Notes: a model not told the origin generated them from the letters alone. DNA of 64,000 bases from Lyngbya sp. CCAP 1446/10 (GCF_026130175.1 NZ_JAIGNI010000003.1:124001-188000), one strand, 5' to 3'; shown: positions 54,121-62,945, counted from the first letter of the stretch. Program-made: numbers and translations.

Positions 54121-55197
54121 ATGACTATCATATCAAAAAAACACTTTTCTGCAATTTTGTTGACCGTGGGGTTGACAAGTATGGCTGCCTGTGCTACCAA
54201 CAGCTCAGTCAATGCGCCGATCGCCCAAGCCAACACGATCGCCCAACGCCTAGTATCAACCGCAGTCGCCCAAAAGCCCAGCGGGCAATTCGGTAAGCCG
54301 ATCGCCTGTACCCTAGGCAAAGACTGTTTTATCATGCACTATTTCGATCGCGATCCAAGCCCAGCCGCCGTCGATTTCGGCTGCGGGCGGCAAACCTACG
54401 ACGGGCACGACGGCATAGATTTCGCCATTCCCGACGCCAAAGCAATGGCAAAAGGCGTTCCAGTTATCGCATCCGCAGCGGGCAAAGTTTTGCGAGTGCG
54501 AGATGGTGTAGTCGATCGACGTTTGCAAAACCAGACAGACAAAGCCAACGTCGCAGGTACAGAATGTGGCAACGGCATGGTAATCGATCACGGTGGCGGT
54601 TGGGAAGCCCAATATTGCCACCTCCGCCAAAACAGCATTGTTGTCAAGCCGGGAATGCAGGTACAAAAAGGCACAGTTTTGGGCATGGTGGGCAACTCCG
54701 GTCAGGCGTCTTTTCCTCACGTACACGTCACTTTTCGCTATCAAGGTAAGCCCGTAGATCCGTTTGTCGGGCCCGATGCCAAATTAGGCTGCAACACCGC
54801 CCGCAATCCAATTTGGGATCAGCCGATCGACTACGTTTCTACAGGTTTAATTCGCGCAGGTTTTGCCAACAAAGCACCTGACGAGAACACCGTCTGGGCT
54901 GGACAATTTTATGATACTAAACTACCTGTAAATAGTCCAGCTTTGTTGTTTTGGGTGCAGAGTTACGGAGTCCTTAAGGGCGATCGCGAACAATACAAAT
55001 TATTTGCACCAAACGGCCAAACCATCGCTGACCAAACCAATGAAATTAAAGCCCCCAGCCGCACTTGGTTGGGTTATATCGGCAAAAGAAACAGTACAAA
55101 TTCTCCTCTGACTCCGGGAGTGTGGCGCGCAGAATATCGGTTGACGCGGGGCGATCGAGTTTTAACAGAAGTTAAGCGAGAAGTTGAATTGCGATAA
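54121..55197 (+). CDS. M23 (LytM) peptidase-like lipoprotein
   Basis: The 358-residue protein has a lipoprotein-type signal peptide (hydrophobic ILLTVGLTSMAAC, lipidated Cys24). An M23 domain spans about residues 85-215: GHDGIDFAIPD gives the H-x3-D zinc pair, and FPHVHVTF gives the H-x-H motif. The second domain (residues 240-358), with QFYDTKLPVNSPALLFWVQS, is beta-rich and of unknown type. M23 proteins cut peptide cross-links in peptidoglycan or act as regulators of amidases. Placement on the periplasmic side of a membrane is inferred from the lipobox. Confidence 0.9.
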   Translation: MTIISKKHFSAILLTVGLTSMAACATNSSVNAPIAQANTIAQRLVSTAVAQKPSGQFGKPIACTLGKDCFIMHYFDRDPSPAAVDFGCGRQTYDGHDGIDFAIPDAKAMAKGVPVIASAAGKVLRVRDGVVDRRLQNQTDKANVAGTECGNGMVIDHGGGWEAQYCHLRQNSIVVKPGMQVQKGTVLGMVGNSGQASFPHVHVTFRYQGKPVDPFVGPDAKLGCNTARNPIWDQPIDYVSTGLIRAGFANKAPDENTVWAGQFYDTKLPVNSPALLFWVQSYGVLKGDREQYKLFAPNGQTIADQTNEIKAPSRTWLGYIGKRNSTNSPLTPGVWRAEYRLTRGDRVLTEVKREVELR

Positions 55198-55235
55198 CCT
55201 TATTTATTCCTTCGCAACCTATCAATTCAAGCAGT

Positions 55236-55534
55236 CAGAAACCGGGTTCCGAAAATCATGTATCTCAGCCTTGAATTAAGTAAAAACCCGGTTTCTTGGG
55301 TATGGATGTGCAGATAGTTTAACAGTTGACAGTTGACAGTTGACAGTTGACAGCGAAGTTTTTAGGCTGGGGCTTAAATCCCCAGCCTAAAAACAATCCA
55401 CCTCAAGGTGGGGGCTTAAATCCCCTGTGCTTTGGTTAAAATAATAACAATATTTGAAAATAGTAGAAAAAGATCGGACGGCGAATGGAATTCGCGACTA
55501 CACAAACGAAGTCCGCCTGCGCGGACTTAAGAAG
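55236..55534. repeat. Three different dispersed repeats between the M23 gene and the next gene
   Basis: Positions 55236-55300 are an AAACCGGGTT...AACCCGGTTTCTT unit. Positions 55320-55350 are TTGACAG heptamers, and 55362-55435 contain two GGGGCTTAAATCCCC palindromes. Positions 55475-55534 are the GCGAATGGAATTCGC / GTCCGCCTGCGCGGAC element. Nothing else is seen in the 55198-55579 gap. Confidence 0.88.
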
Positions 55535-55579
55535 AGCGATAATTTTCACCGCGGTGTCTTGTTCGGATTTTGATCACGA

Positions 55580-55813
55580 TCAGGGCAAATTGTCCCAAGC
55601 TTGAGCTACAATCTCGCTCAGCCAGCGCCTTTGAGCCAAATCGAGCAGGTTGTCGTCGGTGAGCAGCTCAGCCTTTAACTCGTCTAAAGACTGAGAACGC
55701 GATCGAGCTATTTGAATCACACCCGCGATCGCCGACGCCACCAATTCTTCATTCAGCGGCTGCTGTCGCAAAGCAATCATTTCTTGAGGATTCGTAGGAA
55801 TGGGATAATTCAT
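55580..55813 (-). CDS. Small helical hypothetical protein
   Basis: The 77-residue protein reads MNYPIPTNPQEMIALRQQPL, then a helical SAIAGVIQIARSRSQSLDEL and a LLDLAQRRWLSEIVAQAWDNL end. Small proteins of this type are common in filamentous cyanobacteria. No function is assigned and the neighbours give no hint. Confidence 0.65.
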   Translation of the reverse strand: MNYPIPTNPQEMIALRQQPLNEELVASAIAGVIQIARSRSQSLDELKAELLTDDNLLDLAQRRWLSEIVAQAWDNLP

Positions 55814-56006
55814 AAGAGTGTATATCGAAAAAAGTAAATACTGACCCGCAGCGGGTCAACTAAGAGCTAGGGCGATCGATAAACTAAAAATCTGAGAACA
55901 TTGTAAACTTATTTAAAACTGAATAAGTATTCGGGAGTATAGCCTACTTTGCTCCCTTGTCAACTCCCCCATCTTTATTAATTTATTCAGAATAGAACTC
56001 CCAATC

Positions 56007-58136
56007 ATGCAAGAAATTCTTTATCTAGAAGTCCCCACACCTGATACAGCAGCAGTCTGCACTTGGTTACAGCACGAATTCGACCCCGGAATCGGAGAAA
56101 AAATTATTACTCCTGACGGTTTTCGCCTGCTTTCCAACACAACAGCAGCGGAGTTGGTAAAATCTGGAACTCAAAATCCTAATCCAAAACCGACCCTCGC
56201 TGATAGCAATTCAGAAAACTACAATTGGCGAACAGAACTTTCCACATTTGTCTGGTCAGTACAGCGCACAACTTATTTAAAAGTCTTTCGCCTAGAAGAC
56301 GCGCCGCCTGGAGAAAAACAGTTCTTGGAATCTCTAAATCTGGCTGTCAGAAACAAGTTTCCCGATCGCTACCCAGAACCCCCCACCATAGACCTCTCCA
56401 AACAGTCAATTTTTGACGCTCTTGCCCCCTATTACCCTCTCACCGTCAAATACTTCCAAAAAATGCCCAAAGGCGAATACGACCTGCAGCGCGTTTACTG
56501 GTGGGAGCAGCGGTGGCGCGAAAACACTCGCAATCCTCAAAAGCCAAAACAAGTCGTGTTTTTGAAGGAAGAAGGAAGAGGGAAGAAGGAAGAAGGAAGA
56601 GGGGAGAAGAAAGCAGGCACTGTTTTGTCGGATGCTGGCGAGACTGTTTACGATTTAATTTATATCGGCGGGGCTTTGGGAGTGATTCACGCCGCAGTCA
56701 TGGCGAGATTGGGCTACCGAGTGCTGCTGCTGGAACGAATGCCTTTCGGGAAGATGAATCGCGAGTGGAATATTTCGCGGGACGAAATGCAAAGCTTAGT
56801 TGATTTGGGTTTATTTACTGCTGCAGAAATCGAAACTTTGATTGCGCGAGAATACAAAGATGGCTACTGCAAGTTTTTTGATGCTAACAATCCGCCCGTT
56901 GCTAAAGCGGAAATTCTGCACGTGCCGAAGGTGCTTAATATAGCTTTGGACAGCGACAAACTGCTGTATTTGGCGGGAGTTAAACTCACAGAAGCTGGCG
57001 GGGAAATCTGGGACGAAACTGAGTTTATCAGAGCCGATATTGAAGCTGAAAAAGTTATAGTTCAGAGCTGCCACTTGCCGACAAAAACCGATCGCACTGT
57101 CAGCGGACGTTTGCTCGTCGATGCAATGGGTTCGGCTTCTCCCATCGCTTGGCAATTGAACGAAGGACGGGCTTTTGACAGCGTTTGTCCGACGGTGGGA
57201 GGAGTCATTGACGGAGGAATGGAGCCGGGAGTTTGGGATTCCGATTACGGCGACGTTCTCTGGAGTCACGGCGATATTTCGCGAGGCCGCCAACTGATTT
57301 GGGAGTTATTTCCCGGCGCTGGAGGAGAACTCACAGTTTATCTCTTTCACTATCACCAAGTAAATGCCGAGAATCCCGGTTCTTTGCTGGAACTGTACGA
57401 GGATTTTTTCGCAATTTTGCCGGAGTACCGCCGCTGCGATGTCAATAAATTAATCTGGAAAAAAACTACTTTTGGTTATATTCCGGGCCATTTTAGCACC
57501 AGCAGCAGCGATCGGGCCGTGGCTGTCGATCGCCTAATTGCGATCGGCGATGCAGCATCTTTGCAATCTCCCTTAGTATTCACCGGTTTCGGCTCTCTCA
57601 TCCGCAATCTTTTTCGATTAACAGATTTATTGGATACAGCTTTAAAGCACAATTTATTAAGTGCCAAACACTTAAACCAAATTCGTGCCTACCAGAGCAA
57701 TATATCAGTAACTTGGCTGTTTTCCAAAGGCATGATGGTGCCGACGGGGCGAACTTTGCCACCCCAAAGAATTAATTCAATGCTCAATACCTTTTTCGGT
57801 CTTTTGGCAGAACAAGAACTCACCGTCGCGGAAACTTTTATTAAAGACAGAGCCGACTGGTTAACTTTCAATCAATTGGCAATTAAAGCAGCCAGAAAAA
57901 ATCCTTCTCTCCTGTTGTGGATTTTAGATTTTGTCACCTTGCGCGATATTTGGCGCTGGTTGGGGAGTTACTTGACTTTTACTCTCTTGGCTTTGGCGAG
58001 TTTCCTATTCGGATGGCTTCCCAGTTTCGCCCGCAAAATACAGCCTTGGTTAGAGCCGCGCTATCCGGCTGTGTGGCTGTGGCTGTTGGCTACCAGCTAT
58101 GCTCTTACCTACGGCATGGGAAAGGGTAGAAAATAG
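56007..58136 (+). CDS. CruA/CruP-type lycopene cyclase family flavoprotein, with in-frame repeat insertion
   Basis: The 709-residue protein carries an FAD motif at about 212-235 (LIYIGGALGVIHAAVMARLG). The CruA/CruP signature REWNISRDEMQSLVDLGLFT follows, then a second flavin motif IAIGDAASLQSPLVFTGFGS near residue 515. Two C-terminal hydrophobic segments (LTFTLLALASFLFGWLPS and WLWLLATSYALTYGMG) may anchor it to the membrane. CruA cyclises lycopene to gamma- or beta-carotene; CruP is a paralogue of less certain activity, and which this is cannot be settled here. Residues 187-202 (KEEGRGKKEEGRGEKK) are encoded by the dispersed GGAAGAA repeat, inserted in frame just before the FAD domain. Confidence 0.8.
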   Translation: MQEILYLEVPTPDTAAVCTWLQHEFDPGIGEKIITPDGFRLLSNTTAAELVKSGTQNPNPKPTLADSNSENYNWRTELSTFVWSVQRTTYLKVFRLEDAPPGEKQFLESLNLAVRNKFPDRYPEPPTIDLSKQSIFDALAPYYPLTVKYFQKMPKGEYDLQRVYWWEQRWRENTRNPQKPKQVVFLKEEGRGKKEEGRGEKKAGTVLSDAGETVYDLIYIGGALGVIHAAVMARLGYRVLLLERMPFGKMNREWNISRDEMQSLVDLGLFTAAEIETLIAREYKDGYCKFFDANNPPVAKAEILHVPKVLNIALDSDKLLYLAGVKLTEAGGEIWDETEFIRADIEAEKVIVQSCHLPTKTDRTVSGRLLVDAMGSASPIAWQLNEGRAFDSVCPTVGGVIDGGMEPGVWDSDYGDVLWSHGDISRGRQLIWELFPGAGGELTVYLFHYHQVNAENPGSLLELYEDFFAILPEYRRCDVNKLIWKKTTFGYIPGHFSTSSSDRAVAVDRLIAIGDAASLQSPLVFTGFGSLIRNLFRLTDLLDTALKHNLLSAKHLNQIRAYQSNISVTWLFSKGMMVPTGRTLPPQRINSMLNTFFGLLAEQELTVAETFIKDRADWLTFNQLAIKAARKNPSLLLWILDFVTLRDIWRWLGSYLTFTLLALASFLFGWLPSFARKIQPWLEPRYPAVWLWLLATSYALTYGMGKGRK

Positions 58137-58308
58137 AAGACCGGGCGGTTGAAACGGCGGCTATACAAACTCTCACCCGCATTGCCAAGGGTTGAAGAAC
58201 AGGCGGTTACAATTACGTTTGACATTATTTTCTCGACACCGCGGAGGTGGTCGCTGAGCTTGTCAAAGTGCGGACATCATTTTTGTAGATGCGGTTTCAA
58301 CCGCCGTA
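58137..58308. repeat. GCGGTTTCAACCGCC-family palindromic repeats
   Basis: Fragments at 58140-58200 (GGCGGTTGAAACGGCGGCTA, CAAGGGTTGAAGAACAGGCG) and 58283-58308 (GATGCGGTTTCAACCGCCGT) resemble the block downstream of ileS. They lie between convergent genes and the last hairpin directly precedes the Uma2 stop codon. Confidence 0.75.
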
Positions 58309-58872
58309 TTATCTAAAACTCAACCAACTAAAAACTGTTTCCACGGTCAATTCTAATTCGATTCCACTGAGTATGGGCAATTGAGCAGTGCCTTTGTATA
58401 GTTCCACCTTTTGTCCGGGAAACACGGCCAAAATACTTTCTTCCTCTGGATACATCAACCACCCCAATTCTGTGCCATTTCGTGAACAATGCAGTAATTT
58501 ACTCAGGACTTTGGTTTGGCTTTGTTCTGGAGATAGAATTTCAATTGACCAGTCTGGATGAATGTCAAAGCGGTTAGCAATTCTCCCCGATGACTGTATG
58601 GGAATCCTTGCCCATCGGAATACGGCGATATCTGGGACAATTGATGCACCCCCAAAAGTACAGCGCAACTCTGGAAAAGCATAAGCATTTTTTGGTGTTT
58701 CTACTATCTGATTAATGACAGCACAAAATTTACTCTGTAATCTGCTATGTTCGCCTTGAGGTATGGTTTTTTGAATGATTTCTCCATCGATAAAATCTGA
58801 GGTAGGTTCGGTTTCTGGAAGTTTCAGGAACTCTTCTAAAGCGATTTTAAGTTTGACAAATGTAGTCATCAA
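58309..58872 (-). CDS. Uma2 family (DUF820) PD-(D/E)XK putative endonuclease
   Basis: The 187-residue protein is a standard Uma2 domain: FIDGEIIQKTIPQGEHSRLQ, then CTFGGASIVPDIAVFRW with the catalytic aspartate, and HPDWSIEILSPEQSQTKVLS with the acidic residue and downstream lysine. The domain is complete and lacks the coiled-coil tail of the paralogue at 6313-7083. The cellular role of the family is unsettled. Confidence 0.92.
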   Translation of the reverse strand: MMTTFVKLKIALEEFLKLPETEPTSDFIDGEIIQKTIPQGEHSRLQSKFCAVINQIVETPKNAYAFPELRCTFGGASIVPDIAVFRWARIPIQSSGRIANRFDIHPDWSIEILSPEQSQTKVLSKLLHCSRNGTELGWLMYPEEESILAVFPGQKVELYKGTAQLPILSGIELELTVETVFSWLSFR

Positions 58873-59000
58873 TCAGTTCTCTTAAAAGTAAACTGGATAG
58901 GAGACTTTTACCGACTTATCCCAAGCTGAAACCCAATTAGCTGTCTTTTTGGTAATTGATAATTTTGAGCAATTACCAATTACCAATTACCATAAAGAAT

Positions 59001-59118
59001 GGCTTGAACGCCGGAACCCTGATCGGGAGAAATTAAAAGAAGATGATTCATTACTCCAATCCTCTTCCTGACCGGGAGAGGTCGCCCTCAACTGTCAACT
59101 GTCAACTGTCAACTGTCA
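59001..59118. repeat. Dispersed GCCGGAACCC...GAGAAATTAAAAGAAGA element plus heptamer tail (copy 2)
   Basis: This copy at 59001-59066 is followed at once by CAACTGT heptamers that end two bases before the stop codon of the next minus-strand gene. A GGTAATTG inverted pair lies just upstream (58950-58990). Confidence 0.85.
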
Positions 59119-59120
59119 AC

Positions 59121-60446
59121 CTATCGAAAACTAGGCAATTCAATTTCAGCTAACGATCGAGGTTTTTTATAAGGCCGTAGCGGACTAGCAATCAAGGCCA
59201 GCCAATCGGGTTGTGCGATTGCTGTAGGTATGGCTTCACTCGATCGCGCTTCTTGAAGGCCAAAGGTTTCCACTGAATTCAAAATTGGAACCGCCTTGGC
59301 CAATTCTGGGCTGCCTAATTTGGCAGCAGCAGTTTCCGGTTCAGGCTCAGCCATAGGTAATTGAGGTTCTGCAACCGCAACCGCCGAGTCAGTTGCAGCC
59401 TCCTGAGTGCGGTAGGTTTCGCTCTCCAATTGAATGCCGGATGCTTGGGCTAATTGGTTAAGTTCCAGATTGGCGATCGATTCAGGGTCGATCGCATATT
59501 CAGCAAGCGCTACCTCTGGATGCTCTTCGGACTCTGACCAAGGTTTGACTGGGGCAGCGTTGAAGGCTGACGGCAGCGGAACCTGAGAGCTTTTGACCAC
59601 CGCCAGCAAGGATTCTAATTGCTTGTGGGCGCTATCCTCCGCATCGTCAGGTGGCTCAATAATTGGAGACTTCTGTGGCATCTCCAGACTTTTTTCCAAG
59701 GCAGCTTTGAATTGCAGAGTGTGGCGCTGCTGGCGGTGCAAGCGCGATCGCAATTCCTTGCAAACATTTTCTGTGGCTACTAGCTGATGAAACTGTTCGT
59801 TGTAGCGATGCACGGTAGACGCACATTCTCGCTCCACAATCGCTAGCCTGGTTTGGCTGGTTGCTAACTTACTTCTTAAACTCTCCACTAAAATTTCTTG
59901 ACTTTGGAGGGTTTGATGGGAAACTTCCACTTTGCCAAACAGCCGCGTCAATTGTTCTTGAGTGTTTTCGAGTTCAGCAGTCTGCTTTTCTAGCAAGGCT
60001 TCGCGATGCTGCCAGTTTTTTTGGGACTCTTCGAGCGCTGTTTCTAGCTGGGCGATGCGCTGCAAAAGGTCGCGGTTGCATTCGTGCAGCGCTTGCATGA
60101 GGGTGACTGGGGTAGAGCCTTGTCCCTGATGCTGTTCGGCATTGCCAAGCAGATTTTTGAGATTGTTTGAAATCGTCGGCGATCCCGGCTCTGGCGGCTG
60201 TGTCTGAGATTGCAAATTGTTGGTGGAGGGTGTTGTGGGAATTGCATCTACGCTGAGCGCGTTGGGAAAATCTACTGTTTGCCAGTCTTCTTCTGGCTGT
60301 TGGGGAACCCTTGCGGGAGTTTCTGTCGCAGGGGGCGCGATCGGCTCAAAACCCCCAGCAGCAGCAAAATTTGACTGCAATGGTTCATCGGATCGAACAG
60401 CAGGGTGCGATTGGTGCTGACTGGCTCGAAGATCAGCTTCTGACAT
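59121..60446 (-). CDS. Large coiled-coil protein of unknown function
   Basis: The 441-residue protein has a disordered proline-rich N-terminus (about 1-105) and a long coiled coil at about 110-265 (LMQALHECNRDLLQRIAQLE, WQHREALLEKQTAELENTQE, LRSRLHRQQRHTLQFKAALE). An acidic low-complexity region follows, ending in a short conserved-looking tail (SPLRPYKKPRSLAEIELPSF). The middle resembles cyanobacterial proteins annotated only as hypothetical. No enzymatic motif is visible; a scaffold or cytoskeletal role is conceivable but unsupported. Confidence 0.75.
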   Translation of the reverse strand: MSEADLRASQHQSHPAVRSDEPLQSNFAAAGGFEPIAPPATETPARVPQQPEEDWQTVDFPNALSVDAIPTTPSTNNLQSQTQPPEPGSPTISNNLKNLLGNAEQHQGQGSTPVTLMQALHECNRDLLQRIAQLETALEESQKNWQHREALLEKQTAELENTQEQLTRLFGKVEVSHQTLQSQEILVESLRSKLATSQTRLAIVERECASTVHRYNEQFHQLVATENVCKELRSRLHRQQRHTLQFKAALEKSLEMPQKSPIIEPPDDAEDSAHKQLESLLAVVKSSQVPLPSAFNAAPVKPWSESEEHPEVALAEYAIDPESIANLELNQLAQASGIQLESETYRTQEAATDSAVAVAEPQLPMAEPEPETAAAKLGSPELAKAVPILNSVETFGLQEARSSEAIPTAIAQPDWLALIASPLRPYKKPRSLAEIELPSFR

Positions 60447-60517
60447 GGCTTTTTATCCCAATAGTCACAGGGTCTCACATACAGTCTATCCTGATAGATT
60501 CTCCAAAAGAAACCCCT

Positions 60518-60618
60518 AGTCAGAAGGAAGAAGGAAGAAGGAAGAAGGAAGAGGGAAGAAGGAAGAGGGAAGAGGGAAGAGGGAAGAGGAAAGAGGGAAG
60601 AGGGAAGAGGGAATAAGC
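60518..60618 (+). repeat. Purine-rich GGAAGAA/GGAAGAG repeat
   Basis: A 100-bp run of GAAGGAAGAAGG and GAGGGAAGAGG units. It lies 72 bp upstream of the coiled-coil gene's start, in the gap 60447-60835, and would be a pyrimidine-rich sequence on that gene's strand. Confidence 0.93.
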
Positions 60619-60642
60619 AGAAAAATGCCCACACTCTCCCAC

Positions 60643-60761
60643 TGGGAGCATCGAGCGCGCCAGCTTATTTAGTGCGAGCATCGAGCGCGCACGCCAGCTT
60701 ATCTAGTGCGAGCTTAAGAGCTCGCGTGCCTTATCTAGCTCGCGAGCTCTTAAGCTCGCAC
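60643..60761. repeat. GAGCATCGAGCGCGC direct repeats and a 21-bp perfect palindrome
   Basis: GAGCATCGAGCGCGC occurs twice, each followed by CCAGCTTAT(T/C)TAGTGC. GTGCGAGCTTAAGAGCTCGC (starting 60706) and its perfect complement ending at 60761 then form a strong hairpin with a 14-base loop. The hairpin lies downstream of the 60836-61525 gene and may help end its transcript. Confidence 0.85.
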
Positions 60762-60835
60762 TCCAAAAAAATGCTTTTTGCACTTATTGAGATGCTTCCC
60801 TCAAACTCTTCGACTCTCTCATGCCGTGCGATCGG

Positions 60836-61525
60836 CTAAGCTTTTTCAATAACCGCAAAATGTTTGTCAATCATTGCTGGAATTTCAGCAGGTTTGATGC
60901 GACTGTAGCGAGTTTTGTCCGGCATCAAAACCATATTTGGCCCGGCTTTGCACTGTTTGAGACATCCGGTTCCCTGAACAGTCACTTGCCCTTCTAAACC
61001 CCGCGCATTCAAAGCAGTTTCTAAAGCTTTACAGACTGCTGCGCTGCCCCGCTTCTGGCAGTCAGATTTTTGACATACTAATATTTTAGTTTTGGTTTTA
61101 GCCGGAGTTTGGACAGTTTGAGTTGCTGTGCAAGTGCTGACTTCGGTTTTATCGTTGGCGAAGCCCTGGAAAAGGATCGCGCCATCTAAGGTCAATACCG
61201 CAGCAGGTAAACTGGTAGAGTCGAGCTGTTCGGGCGATCGATCGTTGTTACCTTGAGCCAGCTTGAGACTGCGAGCTTTAAGTTTTATTTTACCATTTTT
61301 CAAATTGAGTTCTTTCTCACCCGCAACTTGAACTCTCAACCCAGTCGTCAAAACGGGCCCTAAAAATGACCGCAACTCCTTGCAAAGTTTAACCAGAAAC
61401 TCTACTCCGCGATCCGTACCAATTCGCAAATATTTAAGTTTGTAACCATCTTCAATAATCAGGCTGAGGATTTCTCCCTCTAAGCTAAATTCCGAAAGTT
61501 GCTTACCAGATTGATACATTGTCAT
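60836..61525 (-). CDS. Thioredoxin-like [2Fe-2S] ferredoxin-domain protein
   Basis: The 229-residue protein has an N-terminal beta-rich domain of unknown type (residues 1-100, FSLEGEILSLIIEDGYKLKY). A C-terminal thioredoxin-like [2Fe-2S] domain spans about 148-225, with cluster cysteines in LVCQKSDCQKRGS and GTGCLKQCKAGPNMVL. Related domains occur in complex I NuoE and as free electron carriers or sensors. A two-domain form like this is found in cyanobacteria. The electron partner is unknown. Confidence 0.88.
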   Translation of the reverse strand: MTMYQSGKQLSEFSLEGEILSLIIEDGYKLKYLRIGTDRGVEFLVKLCKELRSFLGPVLTTGLRVQVAGEKELNLKNGKIKLKARSLKLAQGNNDRSPEQLDSTSLPAAVLTLDGAILFQGFANDKTEVSTCTATQTVQTPAKTKTKILVCQKSDCQKRGSAAVCKALETALNARGLEGQVTVQGTGCLKQCKAGPNMVLMPDKTRYSRIKPAEIPAMIDKHFAVIEKA

Positions 61526-61585
61526 AACTCCTTTAAATCCGTGACATCCATTAAATCCGTTAAATAATCCGTTCCCGAACTGCCT

Positions 61586-61858
61586 TTAGGCGATTTGCCA
61601 GCAGCACTCCAGCAAATGCACCAGTTCGCCCCGTGAAGCGCTCAATTGCCTCAAAACACTCGCTAATTGAGCAGCTTGTTTAGCCGTGCTAATTTTTGCC
61701 CGCAAAGGTTGATCAACTCCGCACCAGCAGGGAATTTCTAGCTCTTGCAAGCGTTGGTAAACTTGCCATCTGTCTAGCCAACTGACTGGCACGATGTCAC
61801 AGACTTCTAATTCTGGATCTGCTGGATTCATTTTTTTAACAACAATAATGATTTGCAT
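61586..61858 (-). CDS. Asr1405/Asl0597-like small cyanobacterial protein
   Basis: From the ATG at 61858 the product is 90 residues, starting MQIIIVVKKMNPADPELEV. An upstream ATG at 61897 would add 13 polar residues. The core, WLDRWQVYQRLQELEIPCWC followed by PLRAKIS and a helical AQLASVLRQLSASRGELVHL, fits a small family known only from cyanobacteria. Its function is unknown. It lies 60 bp upstream of the [2Fe-2S] gene on the same strand and could be co-transcribed. The family name is from memory and moderately certain. Confidence 0.6.
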   Translation of the reverse strand: MQIIIVVKKMNPADPELEVCDIVPVSWLDRWQVYQRLQELEIPCWCGVDQPLRAKISTAKQAAQLASVLRQLSASRGELVHLLECCWQIA

Positions 61859-62078
61859 TAATTTTTGCTCTTGATGTACCCCATTTTCAGGAAGCATTCA
61901 GAACGAGCATCTTTTTAGAGGATAACGCAACTGCAAATAATTCTCAATAGATTTTGTAAAAAATTTTTCTACTATACAAAGTCTTCCACTATCGAGGCCG
62001 ACCCTGCTTGACTGGTAAATCTAGGGTGCTAGAGTGAGTCTATTGGCAACAAAACTGCCTATTGAAAGGAGAACACAC

Positions 62079-62621
62079 ATGGCTGAGATTCAGAGTGCAT
62101 TGAGACCGTTTGGTCACATAGCCGAAAACCCAGTTCTACTAGAACATTCAGTCACAGCACCGATTTGTGAAGGGATGAACGCGCTGCTGGCAAGTTTTCA
62201 GGCTTTATACCTGCAATATCAAAAACATCATTTTGTGGTGGAAGGGGCAGAATTTTACTCCTTGCACCAATTCTTTCAAGAAAGCTACGGAGAAGCTCAA
62301 GATAGTGTCCACGAATTGGGCGAACGCTTGAACGGGTTGGGCGGCATACCGGCGGCTAGCTTTAGCAAATTAGCCGAGATGTGCTGTTTTGAGCCAGAAG
62401 CCGACGGCGTATATTCCTGCCGCCAAATGCTGGAACATGATTTGACAGCAGAACAAGCTATTATAGGTTTACTGCGCCGTCAAGCAGGACAAGCAGAAAG
62501 TTTGGGCGATCGAGCTACGCGCTACCTCTACGAAAAAATCCTGCTAAAAACAGAAGAGCGAGCTTATCACATTTCCCACTTCCTCGCCCCCGATACCTTA
62601 GTGCAATTGAACTTAAACTAA
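62079..62621 (+). CDS. Dps-family mini-ferritin with His-type ferroxidase site
   Basis: The ATG at 62079 follows an AAGGAG site eight bases upstream, which decides against the in-frame start at 62034. The 180-residue protein is a four-helix Dps subunit that would form a dodecamer, oxidising Fe(II) with peroxide and storing it. Aligned to E. coli Dps numbering, which matches without a gap, the ferroxidase residues are H51, H63, Q67, H78 and E82. The usual D67 and D78 are replaced by Gln and His. A His-rich site of this kind is known from Thermosynechococcus DpsA. A C-terminal [14 protein letters not shown] tail follows. Confidence 0.93.
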   Translation: MAEIQSALRPFGHIAENPVLLEHSVTAPICEGMNALLASFQALYLQYQKHHFVVEGAEFYSLHQFFQESYGEAQDSVHELGERLNGLGGIPAASFSKLAEMCCFEPEADGVYSCRQMLEHDLTAEQAIIGLLRRQAGQAESLGDRATRYLYEKILLKTEERAYHISHFLAPDTLVQLNLN

Positions 62622-62660
62622 CCCGAAAAAAGCAATTTCCCTAAATCGGAAAAAAGCTTA

Positions 62661-62694
62661 AAATCCCCTCCAAATTCAAAATTTGGGGGGATTT
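62661..62694. terminator. Hairpin downstream of dps
   Basis: AAATCCCCTCCAAAT and ATTTGGGGGGATTT pair across a short loop 40 bp after the dps stop. A T-rich tract is only weakly present, so Rho-independent termination is plausible rather than certain. Confidence 0.4.
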
Positions 62695-62789
62695 CAGATT
62701 TGGCAGCTTATCTGTAGGGACACAGCACTGCTCAATGCGTGTCAACTGAAGCCTGAAAGCCTTGATAAATCTCGCTCATCATCGAGTCT

Positions 62790-62908
62790 AGATCCCCCTC
62801 CCATCCCCCTTAAGAAGGGGGACTTTGAGAATATTCCTGTCCCCCCATCGAAGCGGAACTTTCTGAATACTCATGTCCCCCCCTTCTTAAGGGGGGCTAG
62901 GGGGATCT
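62790..62908. repeat. Palindromic AGATCCCCCT / CCCCTTAAGAAGGGGG element
   Basis: The outer arms, AGATCCCCCTCCCATCCCCC and the complementary GGGGGGCTAGGGGGATCT, flank TTAAGAAGGGGG / CCCCCCTTCTTAA. Together they give about 30 bp of pairing over a 119-bp element. Similar CCCCTTAAGAAGGGG elements are widespread in cyanobacteria. It separates the converging dps and chlP genes. Confidence 0.88.
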
Positions 62909-62945
62909 CCGCTTTCTTATACAAAGTGCGATAGCCTACTCAAAA

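Noticed and set aside
61586-61897. Upstream ATG at 61897 as the start of the small Asr1405-like gene
   Set aside because: It adds a polar stretch not resembling the compact core; the ATG at 61858 opens directly on the first beta strand.
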